Shown here one piece after another: positions 32,244 through 40,924 of a DNA stretch of 64,000 bases. A program made the translations under genes and the position numbers. Location: NCBI GenBank assembly GCA_051889215.1, contig JBJFDC010000006.1:11306-75305 (forward strand), in the 5' to 3' direction. Position 1 is the stretch's first letter, and each line of letters starts with the position of its first letter. The notes beneath the pieces are model-generated. The model was given only the letters and a program-made list of their open reading frames with translations, did no database searches and had not been told where the DNA came from. The DNA comes from UMGS1470 sp051889215 (GTDB lineage Bacteria; Bacillota; Clostridia; Christensenellales; UBA1242).

Positions 32244-32908
32244 AAAGACGAAATAGTATTTTATTTGCCGTGCTGCTGCTTTTTGCGGTGGTGTTGGTGG
32301 GTTGCATTGTCAGTGTTGACAATGTCAACAACAATAATATCAACACAATCAGTCAAGTTGCAACAACCTCGCAAAACAAACAAATTCAACAAAAATTAAA
32401 GGATTTGGGATATTATTCTGGCGCAGTTGATGGAATTTATGGAAATGCAACAAGGAGTGCTGTTATTGCTTTTCAAAAGGCAAACGGTCTTGTTGCTGAT
32501 GGAATTGCTGGACCAAAGACGATTGCAGCTCTTGGTCTCAATTTTAATTCTGCGACATCGAGCGACCTCTATCTCCTTGCAAAATGCGTTCATGCAGAGG
32601 CGAGAGGCGAGCCATATGTTGGACAAGTCGCAGTTGCTGCTGTGATTTTGAATCGTGTGAAAGACCCCGCTTTTCCCAACACGATTTCGGGTGTAATCTA
32701 TCAACCATGGGCTTTCACTGCGGTTAATGATGGGCAGATTAATTTGGAACCAAACTCAACCGCTTATCAGGCGGCGCAAGACGCGCTCAACGGTTGGGAC
32801 CCGACCTATGGGTGCTTGTATTATTATAATCCAGCAACCGCCACAAGCAAGTGGATTTTCTCAAGGCAAACAGTTGTCACCATTGGCAAACACGTGTTTG
32901 CGATATAG
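32240..32908 (+). CDS. sleB: Spore cortex-lytic enzyme SleB
   Basis: SleB is a germination-specific lytic transglycosylase that breaks spore cortex peptidoglycan. The 222 residues contain an N-terminal export signal, a peptidoglycan-binding domain (about 50-105; IQQKLKDLGYYSGAVDGIYG) and the catalytic hydrolase_2 domain (about 110-222; LLAKCVHAEARGEPYVGQVAVAAVILNRV, with the active-site Glu in HAEARGE, and YQPWAFTAV). The signal ends LVLVGC with Cys22, which reads as a lipobox, so this SleB may be lipid-anchored, which is unusual. ypeB, its partner, follows after 9 bases. Confidence 0.93.
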   Translation: MKRRNSILFAVLLLFAVVLVGCIVSVDNVNNNNINTISQVATTSQNKQIQQKLKDLGYYSGAVDGIYGNATRSAVIAFQKANGLVADGIAGPKTIAALGLNFNSATSSDLYLLAKCVHAEARGEPYVGQVAVAAVILNRVKDPAFPNTISGVIYQPWAFTAVNDGQINLEPNSTAYQAAQDALNGWDPTYGCLYYYNPATATSKWIFSRQTVVTIGKHVFAI

Positions 32909-32917
32909 GAGGGGACA

Positions 32918-34279
32918 ATGGAAGCAAAAACACAAACAAGAACAAAAAAATCAACCACAATAGTTTTTATTGTGCTGACAGCAGTGTTTGCAGCCCTCAT
33001 GATTGCGGCAGTTTTGGCATTATTCATCAACACAAACAAAATGAACGCATATGGGTCAAGCTTGGAATATGTTTATCAACGCTCCTACTATGACCTTGAA
33101 GACAACATCAATAATGCTGAAAACAAACTTTCAAAACTCATGGCGTCAAGTTCAGGCGACTATCAGAAAAAACTTGTAAAAGAAATTTCCGCCAATGCCA
33201 AAGCGGCGCAAGAAAATCTTAACATCTTGCCGGTGTCGGCGGGCGGGATTAACGAATCAATCAAGTTTATTAATCAATTTTATGGATATATGTCATCTTT
33301 GGAAACATCGATTGAAAAAACGAACAAACTAACCCCAGAACAAAAACAAAAGGTCGGCGAACTCCATCAGGCGATAAAAGAAATCAAATTTAATCTTGAA
33401 AATTTCACAAAAAAACTTTCGGGCGGTTATTCAATTCTCAAAGCAAGCAAGAATTTTGAGGGAGATTTCAACAATCTCACAAATGACCTTCGTCAAGTCA
33501 AAACTGACGACATTGAATACCCTTCAATGATTTATGATGGACCTTTTTCGGATTCTGTGACAAATGTTGAAATCAAAGGTCTTGTTGGAGAAAGCATTGA
33601 TTCAATGACCGCGGAAAACAATTTGCGACAAATTTATAAGGACAAAAATCTTGAAAATTTGAAATACCTTGGTCAAACAAATGGAAAATTCAAAACTCAT
33701 GACTTTTCATTCTATCTTGAGGGCTCAAATCGAGTTGCGCAAATAACCGAAGTTGGTGGGCACCTTCTCACATTGAGCGGGGGAATTGCAACAAAAACTT
33801 CAAACATTGATTTTGATCAAGCAAAAAATGCGGCACTTGACTTTGCAAAAAATTCAGATTTTGGAGAACTTGAAGTTGTTTGGAGTGACGAAAAAGATGG
33901 AGAAGCATATTTCAATCTTGCCCCAATTCAAAACGATGTTATTCTCTATCCCGATTTAATCAAGGTCAAAGTTGATAAATCCACAGGAAACATCGCGGGA
34001 ATTGATGCGAGCGCATATTTCACAAATCACACAAATCGAACAATTGGAGCTGCAAAAATTTCATCAAGTGAAGCAAAAAACACAATAGAAAATGGATATA
34101 ACATTCAGACATCAAAGCTTTGCCTTGTGCCACTTGACTACAATCGCGAAGTTTTGTGCTATGAATTTAAATGCGACTATCTCGGTTCAATCTATTTCAT
34201 TTATATAAATGCTGAAACCGGAGTGGAAGAGAACATTCTTCAAGTCGTTTCCTCCGAAAGTGGCCAAAAACTCATGTAA
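32918..34279 (+). CDS. ypeB: Germination protein YpeB
   Basis: YpeB is needed for correct localisation and stability of SleB in the spore. The 453 residues have a single N-terminal membrane segment (about 13-38), then the YpeB stretch SSLEYVYQRSYYDLEDNINNAE, a helical bundle, and C-terminal PepSY-type repeats from about 275 (VGGHLLTLSGGIATKTSNIDF, AKNAALDFAKNSDF, NAETGVEENILQVVSSESG). SD GGAGGGG precedes ATG 32918. It is the last gene of the spoIIR operon; a strong terminator follows. Confidence 0.93.
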   Translation: MEAKTQTRTKKSTTIVFIVLTAVFAALMIAAVLALFINTNKMNAYGSSLEYVYQRSYYDLEDNINNAENKLSKLMASSSGDYQKKLVKEISANAKAAQENLNILPVSAGGINESIKFINQFYGYMSSLETSIEKTNKLTPEQKQKVGELHQAIKEIKFNLENFTKKLSGGYSILKASKNFEGDFNNLTNDLRQVKTDDIEYPSMIYDGPFSDSVTNVEIKGLVGESIDSMTAENNLRQIYKDKNLENLKYLGQTNGKFKTHDFSFYLEGSNRVAQITEVGGHLLTLSGGIATKTSNIDFDQAKNAALDFAKNSDFGELEVVWSDEKDGEAYFNLAPIQNDVILYPDLIKVKVDKSTGNIAGIDASAYFTNHTNRTIGAAKISSSEAKNTIENGYNIQTSKLCLVPLDYNREVLCYEFKCDYLGSIYFIYINAETGVEENILQVVSSESGQKLM

Positions 34280-34284
34280 AAAAG

Positions 34285-34323
34285 AAAAGATGTGATTAAA
34301 GAGCAAAAATCACATCTTTTTTT
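34285..34323 (+). terminator. Intrinsic terminator after ypeB
   Basis: AAAAGATGTGATT/AATCACATCTTTT (34285-34297 with 34308-34320), 10-nt loop, followed by more T. Confidence 0.88.
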
Positions 34324-34326
34324 ATG

Positions 34327-34356
34327 TTGACCAAGATATTTTTGTTGTGTTATAAT
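34327..34356 (+). promoter_or_regulatory. Promoter of the GlmU-like gene, placed for a leaderless transcript
   Basis: TTGACC (34327-34332), 18-bp spacer, TATAAT (34351-34356). The ATG at 34363 follows 6 bases later, at the expected transcription start, and there is no SD. Confidence 0.65.
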
Positions 34357-34362
34357 TTTTGC

Positions 34363-35208
34363 ATGGAAACAATGACTTTGGAAAAAGAAAGTATGTCTGA
34401 AAATGGAATTTTGACAGACGACATCATTTTTGGAAAAGCGCAAACAAAAAAAGCGATGGACACGAGTGGATATGGGGATTTCACCGTCATTATTTTGCTC
34501 GCAAAAAACCCCGCTTTCAAAGGTGTGCTCAAACCATATGAGATAAATATTTATGGCAAAAAAATGTGGCAGTGGGTTGCACTTGCTTGCGAGGGATATA
34601 ACACAAAAACTGTTGCTTGCTCTCCCGAGAGCAACATTTTGTCACTCATAAAACCTCATCTTGAGGACACAAAGTTTACGGCAGTTTTCTATTCTGACAC
34701 ACCTCTTCTTCAAAAATCGACTATTGAAGAAATTTTTATGTTTGCGCGAAGCAGAGACATCAATGTTATGCGGCTCACACGCGGATTTATATTCAATACT
34801 GAATATGTCAGGAGTGCGACAGAGATTGCCGCAATGCAGACTGAATATTTTGAGGAAGAAGATTTCATCACTTGCTACAATCAAAAGCAAGTTGCATTTG
34901 TGTCCGATATAATCAAAAACAGAATTTTGGACTTTCACATGACCCAAGGAGTTCAAATTGTTGACCCAAACACAACATTCATCGACTGCGATTCAATCAT
35001 TGGCGAAGGAACGGTGATTGAACCAAACAATGTCATTCGTGGAATGACCATGATATATCCAAACTGCAAACTCGAGAGCGGAAATATAATTGAAAACAGC
35101 ATTATTGGCGAGAATTGCAAAATTATTGCAAGTTTTGTTTCTGAAAGCAGAATAAAAGACAGGCAGGTTGTTGGACCATATGAGAATATAATAAAAAAAT
35201 CCACGTGA
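34363..35208 (+). CDS. GlmU-like protein without the pyrophosphorylase signature
   Basis: A 281-residue protein resembling a shortened GlmU. The N-terminal half follows the nucleotidyltransferase pattern (VIILLAKNPAFKGVLKPYEI, AVFYSDTPLL), but the LxxGxGTRM substrate loop is replaced by LAKNPAFKG and the GD of VLxGDTPL by SD. The C-terminal third has GlmU-like left-handed beta-helix repeats (VQIVDPNTTFIDCDSIIGEG, NVIRGMTMIYPNCKLESGN, IIGENCKII) and stops near the GPY stretch, before the acetyltransferase active site. It lies where glmU lies in many Firmicutes (before pth and mfd). It is unlikely to carry out either GlmU reaction; a regulatory or structural role is inference. The ATG at 34363 is chosen over 34324 from the promoter position. 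Confidence 0.7.
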   Translation: METMTLEKESMSENGILTDDIIFGKAQTKKAMDTSGYGDFTVIILLAKNPAFKGVLKPYEINIYGKKMWQWVALACEGYNTKTVACSPESNILSLIKPHLEDTKFTAVFYSDTPLLQKSTIEEIFMFARSRDINVMRLTRGFIFNTEYVRSATEIAAMQTEYFEEEDFITCYNQKQVAFVSDIIKNRILDFHMTQGVQIVDPNTTFIDCDSIIGEGTVIEPNNVIRGMTMIYPNCKLESGNIIENSIIGENCKIIASFVSESRIKDRQVVGPYENIIKKST

Positions 35209-35215
35209 GGCGAAA

Positions 35216-35743
35216 ATGAAACTTGTTTTTGGACTGGGGAATCCTGGACGAGAATATGAGAGAACTTATCACAACATTGGCTTTATGTCAGTGGATTTTT
35301 TGTTGAAAAATTATTGCGAAAATGTCAAACAAAAAAAAGAGGGCAAAGCACAAACTTTTCACGCTTTGCTTTGTGGCGAAAAAGTGATTATTGCAAAGCC
35401 CGAAACTTTTATGAATGCGTCGGGCGAAAGTGTTTTGGCACTTATGACAAAATATAAAGTTTCTCCACGCGATGTTTTTGTTTTTGTTGACGACATCGAC
35501 CAAGACAAAGGCAAGGTGAGATTTCGTGAGCGAGGAAGCGCGGGAACACACAACGGGCTGAGGAGCATTGTCGGACTTGTTGGCGAGGATTTTAATCGCA
35601 TTCGAATTGGAATTTCAAAAAATCCCGACATGAATCTTGCGGACTATGTTCTTTCAAAAATTGACGACGAAAGCATGAAATTGATTGAACCTGCGATTGA
35701 AAAGGGAGTTCAAATTTTGTTGGAGAAAATCAATGTCAAATAA
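35216..35743 (+). CDS. pth: Peptidyl-tRNA hydrolase
   Basis: Pth recycles tRNA from peptidyl-tRNA released by stalled ribosomes. The 175 residues match bacterial Pth: LVFGLGNPGREYERTYHNIGFM (with the catalytic His in THHNIGF replaced by YHNIGF, where His is retained), KPETFMNASGESV, VFVDDIDQDKGKVRFRERGSAGTHNGLRSI and the C-terminal FNRIRIGISK. GAGGCG precedes the ATG. The end overlaps the start of mfd by 11 bases. The pth-mfd pair is a classical Firmicutes arrangement. Confidence 0.96.
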   Translation: MKLVFGLGNPGREYERTYHNIGFMSVDFLLKNYCENVKQKKEGKAQTFHALLCGEKVIIAKPETFMNASGESVLALMTKYKVSPRDVFVFVDDIDQDKGKVRFRERGSAGTHNGLRSIVGLVGEDFNRIRIGISKNPDMNLADYVLSKIDDESMKLIEPAIEKGVQILLEKINVK

Positions 35744-38700
35744 TGTGTCTTGCTATTTTGAACACTTGTTTGAGACGCCAAAGTTTCAAAAAATAAGACA
35801 AAATTGTGGAATAAAAGATATAAACATAAGCGGCCTTTCAAGCGGAGAAAAGGCGGTTGTTTTGTCATCTCTTGGCAAAAAGTTTGTTTATGTGGCAAGT
35901 GACCTCATAGAGGCAAATGCGACACAAAAAGTTCTTGACGATTTTGGGATATCAAGTCGGATAATATATTCGGCGATAACAAGTCCTGTTCTCACGATGG
36001 GCAAAATTGATGACATTCAGTTTGATGCACTCAACAAACTATATGATTTTTTGAATGATGAAGTTTTTGCCTTGATTGTTTTGCCTTCTTTTTTGACTCA
36101 ACGCTTGCCTTCGCGAACAAAACTTTTTGAAAATCAATTTTGTCTCAAGGTGGACGATGAGGTGCGTCAAAAAGACTTTGAAAACATGCTCATTCACTTT
36201 GGTTTTTCTCGAGCGGAAGGACGAGGGAATATTGGCGAATTTTGTGTTCGTGGGGACACGATTGAAGTTTGTGCATGCGGTGATGAAACTCTTGTTCGAA
36301 TTGAATTTTTTGATGATGTCGTTGAAAAAATAAAAATTTGCGACAAGACAACTCTGTCATTAATTAAGAATGTTGACAAATATTATTTTCACCCGACAAG
36401 CATATTTTTTCTTGAAAAAGAGCAAAAAAACGCAGTTTTATCAAAATTATTTGAACAAAAATCAAAAAATGTTCAAAATTCTAGACTTGACGAGAACCTG
36501 TCGGGCGCAATAAACATTGTTGAAAACAACTTTTGCATGCCTGCATTCATGCAGCCATATCTAATTGGTTTTCACGACACAATTGCAACAATTTGCACAG
36601 ATGAGGTTTTTGCATTTGACGAAACAAAAAAAATCAAAGATGCAATCACTGGGGCGACCTCTGAATTCTTTTCGGGATTTTTGAGTCTGGTTGAAGGCGG
36701 AGAACTTCTCAAAGAACATAAAGATTTTCTGCTCACAGAAAGCGAAATTTTTTCAAGCATTCCTCATTGCCTGTTTTTTGATAATATCATCGAAGAAAAG
36801 CGCGATATTGAAATTGACTTTCAAAAGGCAATGACAAACAAATATACTTTTGACTTTTCGTCACTTCTTTGTGATTTAAAAATATATAAAGAAAAGGGCA
36901 AGTTTGTTGTTCTTTTTGCAGGCGGAAAAACATCTTGTGAAAATCTAAAAAATTATATGCTTGAAAATGGATTATATTTTGATGATTTTTCGCAGTCTTC
37001 AAGCAAAGGCATATTTTTGTCAAATCAAACGCTTTCAATTTCGGTTGGATTTGCAGATGAAAACTTTGTTGCAATCGCGACACCTGATTTGATAAAAAAA
37101 TCAACGAATTTTGCAGTCGCCAACAAGAAAAAGGTTTTTTATCTTCCAAAGGTGGGAGATTATGTTGTTCATGTCACTCACGGGATTGGAAAATGTGTTG
37201 GAATTGAAAAATTAAAACTTTCATCAGTCTATAAAGATTATTTCATCATCGAATATAAGGGCGGGGACAGACTTTATGTTCCAAGTGAACAAGCAAATTC
37301 GATTTCGGCATATCTTGGAGGTGAGGCAGAGCCAAAACTAAACAAGATTGGCGGTCTTGAATTTCGAAAAGCAAAGGAAAAAGTTTATAAAAGCGTCAAA
37401 GAAATGGCTGGCGAACTCGTCAAACTCTATTCTGCTCGCGAGCAAAAACACGGCTTCAAATTTAGCGAAGATGGATATTTGCAGGCGGCATTTGAAGAGG
37501 CATTTCCATATGACGAAACAGAAGATCAAATTGTTGCAACCAATGAAATAAAAAAGGACATGCAGTCAACAAAAATCATGGATCGACTGCTTTGTGGAGA
37601 TGTTGGATATGGAAAAACAGAGGTTGCCATGCGTGCTGCATACAAGGCGGTGATTGATGGCAAACAAGTCGCCTTTATGTGTCCAACAACAATACTTTCT
37701 CAACAACATTTCAACACGTGTCAAAACCGTTTTAAAGATTTTATGTGTCGTGTTGAAGTCCTCAACAGGTTTAAGACACCCAAGCAGCAAAAAGAGATTT
37801 TGGAAAAATTGAAGCGCGGCGAGATTGATGTCATTTGCGGCACACATAGACTGCTGGGAAAAGACGTTGAGTTCAAGGATTTGGGACTCTTGATTTTGGA
37901 CGAAGAGCAACGTTTTGGGGTTGCAGACAAGGAAAAAATCAAAAAACTTAAGAACGATGTTGATGTGCTCGCTCTTTCCGCAACTCCAATCCCGCGAACA
38001 CTCCATATGTCACTCAGTGGAATACGAGACATCAGCATTCTTTCAACGCCGCCAAAGGATAGACTTCCTGTGCAAACCTATGTCACAGAGTTTTCGCCAA
38101 TGCTTCTGAAAGATGCATGTCTCAAAGAAATTGCGCGTGGCGGTCAAATTTTGATTGTGTATAATCGCGTTGACAAAATTAATGAATTTGCCGCATTTGT
38201 CAAAAATCTTCTTCCAGGTGTTGATGTTGGCGTCGCACACGGACAAATGGACGAAAAACTGCTTGAACAAGCAATCTTCAAACTATATAATCGCGAGTAT
38301 CAAGTCTTTATCAGCACAACTCTCATTGAAAATGGCATTGATTTGCCGCTTGCCAACACGTTGTTTGTTTTGGATAGTGACCGACTGGGACTTTCTCAAC
38401 TCTATCAACTTCGCGGGAGAATTGGCAGAGGAAACAGACTCGCGTATGCATATTTCACATTTGACGGCGGGAAAAAATTGACCGAGCAAGCATTCAAGAG
38501 ACTTGAGGCAATAATGCAATTTCGAGAACTTGGAAGCGGGTTTAAAATTGCGATGCGAGACCTTGAAATCCGTGGAGCTGGCAATGTTTTGGGAAAAGAA
38601 CAGCACGGACAAATGCAAAAAGTTGGATATGACCTATATTGCAAAATCCTCAAAGATGCGGTCGGTGAACTCTCTGGCGAGCACGAAAAACCAAAACGAG

Positions 38701-39134
38701 ATGTCAAACTTGACATTGCAGTCGAGGCATATATCGAGCCGGATTATATTGGCGAAGAAGATTTGCGAATAAAAATTTACAATTCAATAAGTGAACTGAC
38801 GAGCGTTGAACAGATGCGAGAACTTGAGGGGCAACTTGAAAATTCGTTCGGAGAACTTGCCGTTCCTGCAAAAAATTTGCTGCGTCTTGCGGTTGTTAAA
38901 AATCTCGCTGAAAAGCATGAAATTTCAAGAATTTTTATAAATAATTCAAATTTTTCCATATTTTTCTATGAAAAAGAGAAAATTATTGAGCAAAATGTGG
39001 TTGATGTCGTCAGTGCTTACAACAAGTTCTGCGTATTAAAATTTTCACCATTGCCAATAATTGAAGTGAACATTCCGCATGCTTCATGTGAAGAAAAACT
39101 CAATTTCTTGCTTGGATTTTTGTCGAAAATGTAA
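35733..39134 (+). CDS. mfd: Transcription-repair coupling factor
   Basis: Mfd removes stalled RNA polymerase at DNA lesions and recruits UvrA. The 1,133 residues carry the UvrB-homology region, the RNA-polymerase-interaction domain near 473 (KVGDYVVHVTHGIGKCVGI), the translocase motor with Walker A LLCGDVGYGKTEVAMRAA near 622, LILDEEQRFGV near 726, SATPIPRTLHMSLSGIRD, motif VI YQLRGRIGRGNRLAYAY, and the C-terminal TRCF domain. The ATG at 35733 has SD TTGGAGA and overlaps pth; a longer frame start (35685) would run far into pth. With uvrABC nearby, the window holds the full coupling pathway. Confidence 0.96.
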   Translation: MSNNVSCYFEHLFETPKFQKIRQNCGIKDINISGLSSGEKAVVLSSLGKKFVYVASDLIEANATQKVLDDFGISSRIIYSAITSPVLTMGKIDDIQFDALNKLYDFLNDEVFALIVLPSFLTQRLPSRTKLFENQFCLKVDDEVRQKDFENMLIHFGFSRAEGRGNIGEFCVRGDTIEVCACGDETLVRIEFFDDVVEKIKICDKTTLSLIKNVDKYYFHPTSIFFLEKEQKNAVLSKLFEQKSKNVQNSRLDENLSGAINIVENNFCMPAFMQPYLIGFHDTIATICTDEVFAFDETKKIKDAITGATSEFFSGFLSLVEGGELLKEHKDFLLTESEIFSSIPHCLFFDNIIEEKRDIEIDFQKAMTNKYTFDFSSLLCDLKIYKEKGKFVVLFAGGKTSCENLKNYMLENGLYFDDFSQSSSKGIFLSNQTLSISVGFADENFVAIATPDLIKKSTNFAVANKKKVFYLPKVGDYVVHVTHGIGKCVGIEKLKLSSVYKDYFIIEYKGGDRLYVPSEQANSISAYLGGEAEPKLNKIGGLEFRKAKEKVYKSVKEMAGELVKLYSAREQKHGFKFSEDGYLQAAFEEAFPYDETEDQIVATNEIKKDMQSTKIMDRLLCGDVGYGKTEVAMRAAYKAVIDGKQVAFMCPTTILSQQHFNTCQNRFKDFMCRVEVLNRFKTPKQQKEILEKLKRGEIDVICGTHRLLGKDVEFKDLGLLILDEEQRFGVADKEKIKKLKNDVDVLALSATPIPRTLHMSLSGIRDISILSTPPKDRLPVQTYVTEFSPMLLKDACLKEIARGGQILIVYNRVDKINEFAAFVKNLLPGVDVGVAHGQMDEKLLEQAIFKLYNREYQVFISTTLIENGIDLPLANTLFVLDSDRLGLSQLYQLRGRIGRGNRLAYAYFTFDGGKKLTEQAFKRLEAIMQFRELGSGFKIAMRDLEIRGAGNVLGKEQHGQMQKVGYDLYCKILKDAVGELSGEHEKPKRDVKLDIAVEAYIEPDYIGEEDLRIKIYNSISELTSVEQMRELEGQLENSFGELAVPAKNLLRLAVVKNLAEKHEISRIFINNSNFSIFFYEKEKIIEQNVVDVVSAYNKFCVLKFSPLPIIEVNIPHASCEEKLNFLLGFLSKM

Positions 39135-39156
39135 GTCAAAATATTTGCGTTTTTGA

Positions 39157-39185
39157 TTGATTTTAATTTTATTATAGTATAGAAT
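39157..39185 (+). promoter_or_regulatory. Promoter of the PrsA-like gene
   Basis: TTGATT (39157-39162), 17-bp spacer, TAGAAT (39180-39185), 57 bases before the GTG start at 39242. Confidence 0.5.
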
Positions 39186-39241
39186 AGATTAATATTTGAG
39201 CGATGCTCAAAGACATGAAATTATATGCTTTGGAGAAAATT

Positions 39242-40924
39242 GTGAAAAAAAGAATTTTTGGAGTATTGTGTCTGGTTATTTGTGCGTGCCTTTTGATGAC
39301 GGGGTGCGGACTTTGGACACTCAATCAAGATAGATATTTGTCAAGAACGGTCGCGACTGTTGATGACGACATTGTCGTGACAAAAGAAGAACTTTTGACG
39401 ATGTATAATCAATATGCCTCAACACTTGTCAATGGCTATGGCTACACAAATGAACAAGCGGTTGAATATTGCATTGACCTTCTCATAAACAAAAAAATCA
39501 TGCTTAAGAAGGCAAAAGAAATTTATCCAACTCTTTCGGACAAGGAAACAAGCAAATGTTGGAAAGACACATATGACACCATGAACGAAATTCTGGCAGA
39601 CTATGAAAGTGCGGTCAAGGTTGATTGGGGAATCAAAGACGACGACACAAAAAATGAAACTGCAGGAACAAGTGACTCGAGTTCAACTTCCACAGCATAT
39701 TCTCCATATGAGAAAAAGGCAACTCTTGTTCAAAATGAAGAGGGTGTTTGGGAAATCAAAACAATTCCTGAAGAAGATGAACTTGCAGACGTTGAAATCA
39801 TTGAAGGTGGTGCCGACAAATTTTTGACAAACTACCGCACAATTTCTCGCGAAGATGTTTCAAAAGAAGCGCTGAAGAGATATATCAAAGCGCTCAAAAA
39901 GAATGAAGAGGGCAGAACTTTTGAGGGTGAAAATGCCTATTCAGACGATGCCGTTCTTAATCGTGCAATAAATCGTGTTTATAAACAAATTGAAGAGAGT
40001 TATTATCTTGCAAAACTCAAAAAACACCTCGTGAAAGACACCAGTGTTTCAGTTGACCAAATTTTGAATGCTTTTAAAGAAAAACTTATTTCTGCCTACA
40101 CCAAGTATAGTGTTGGCTCGGGTGATTTTGCGACCGATATTTTGAATAGTGCTGAAAACATGTATTATGTTCCTGAAAGCGCACAAGGCAAATTCTTCTA
40201 TGTTTCACATTTCTTGGTCAAGTTTAATTCTGAAGAACAAGCAAAAGTTGACGACCTCAAAGAACAAATGAATCAAGGTTATATCAGCCAAAAAGAATAT
40301 GACATGGCGCTTGAAGCGATTGTTGCAAAAATGGAAGCAACAGTTTATGACGATGAAGGCAATGCAACCGAAGACAAGGTTTTGGTAAAAGACATTCTTT
40401 CTTCGCTCAATGCTGATATGGCTGGAAAATCGCAAGAAGAAAAAACAGAAATATTCAGACAATATCTATATAAATATAATGAAGACACTGGACTCAACAA
40501 CAAAGAATATTCTTATGTTGTTGGCGACGAAAAATCAAGCATGGTTGAAAGCTTCACGAACGCCGCAAGACAGCTTCACCGACCAAATGCGGAAAATCAA
40601 GAGATTTTGGGAAATGTCGGCGACATCAGCGGCATTGTTCCAAGTGAATATGGCGTTCACATCTTGATGTATTGTGGCGAAGTTAAAAACTTGTTTGATA
40701 TCAATCCGGATAATGCAAATGAATTTGAACTTAAAAATGCGGATATAAAAGTTCTCTATGACACATTGCTCAATGTTTGCAACAACAAAACAATTTTTGA
40801 CAAATTATATGATGAAGTGTTTAGCGATTCATATTCAGTTTTTGAAAGCGCATACCTTCAATCATTAAAGCAAGGTTCAACAATAAAAGTTTATAAAAAG
40901 GCATATAAAGATTTGCTTGGTTGA
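39242..40924 (+). CDS. PrsA/SurA-like foldase lipoprotein
   Basis: A 560-residue lipoprotein. The signal peptide KKRIFGVLCLVICACLLMTGC gives a lipobox (LMTGC). An N-terminal SurA-like helical domain follows (VATVDDDIVVTKEELLTMYNQ), then a Ser/Thr-rich linker near 150. The C-terminal part ends in a parvulin-like stretch (VESFTNAARQL, GNVGDISGIVPSEYGVHILMY), typical of extracytoplasmic peptidyl-prolyl isomerases that help exported proteins fold. The parvulin fold seems interrupted by a long insertion. GTG at 39242 is preferred over the ATG at 39203 because it has GGAG at spacing 6 and a clean signal peptide. The stop overlaps the next gene's ATG. Confidence 0.82.
   Translation: MKKRIFGVLCLVICACLLMTGCGLWTLNQDRYLSRTVATVDDDIVVTKEELLTMYNQYASTLVNGYGYTNEQAVEYCIDLLINKKIMLKKAKEIYPTLSDKETSKCWKDTYDTMNEILADYESAVKVDWGIKDDDTKNETAGTSDSSSTSTAYSPYEKKATLVQNEEGVWEIKTIPEEDELADVEIIEGGADKFLTNYRTISREDVSKEALKRYIKALKKNEEGRTFEGENAYSDDAVLNRAINRVYKQIEESYYLAKLKKHLVKDTSVSVDQILNAFKEKLISAYTKYSVGSGDFATDILNSAENMYYVPESAQGKFFYVSHFLVKFNSEEQAKVDDLKEQMNQGYISQKEYDMALEAIVAKMEATVYDDEGNATEDKVLVKDILSSLNADMAGKSQEEKTEIFRQYLYKYNEDTGLNNKEYSYVVGDEKSSMVESFTNAARQLHRPNAENQEILGNVGDISGIVPSEYGVHILMYCGEVKNLFDINPDNANEFELKNADIKVLYDTLLNVCNNKTIFDKLYDEVFSDSYSVFESAYLQSLKQGSTIKVYKKAYKDLLG

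Noticed and set aside
39119..39129. Perfect 0A-box-like TTTGTCGAAAA near the end of mfd
   Set aside because: It falls in the last codons of mfd, is single, and lies ~115 bp from the next start; several TGTCGAA sites occur by chance in coding DNA here.
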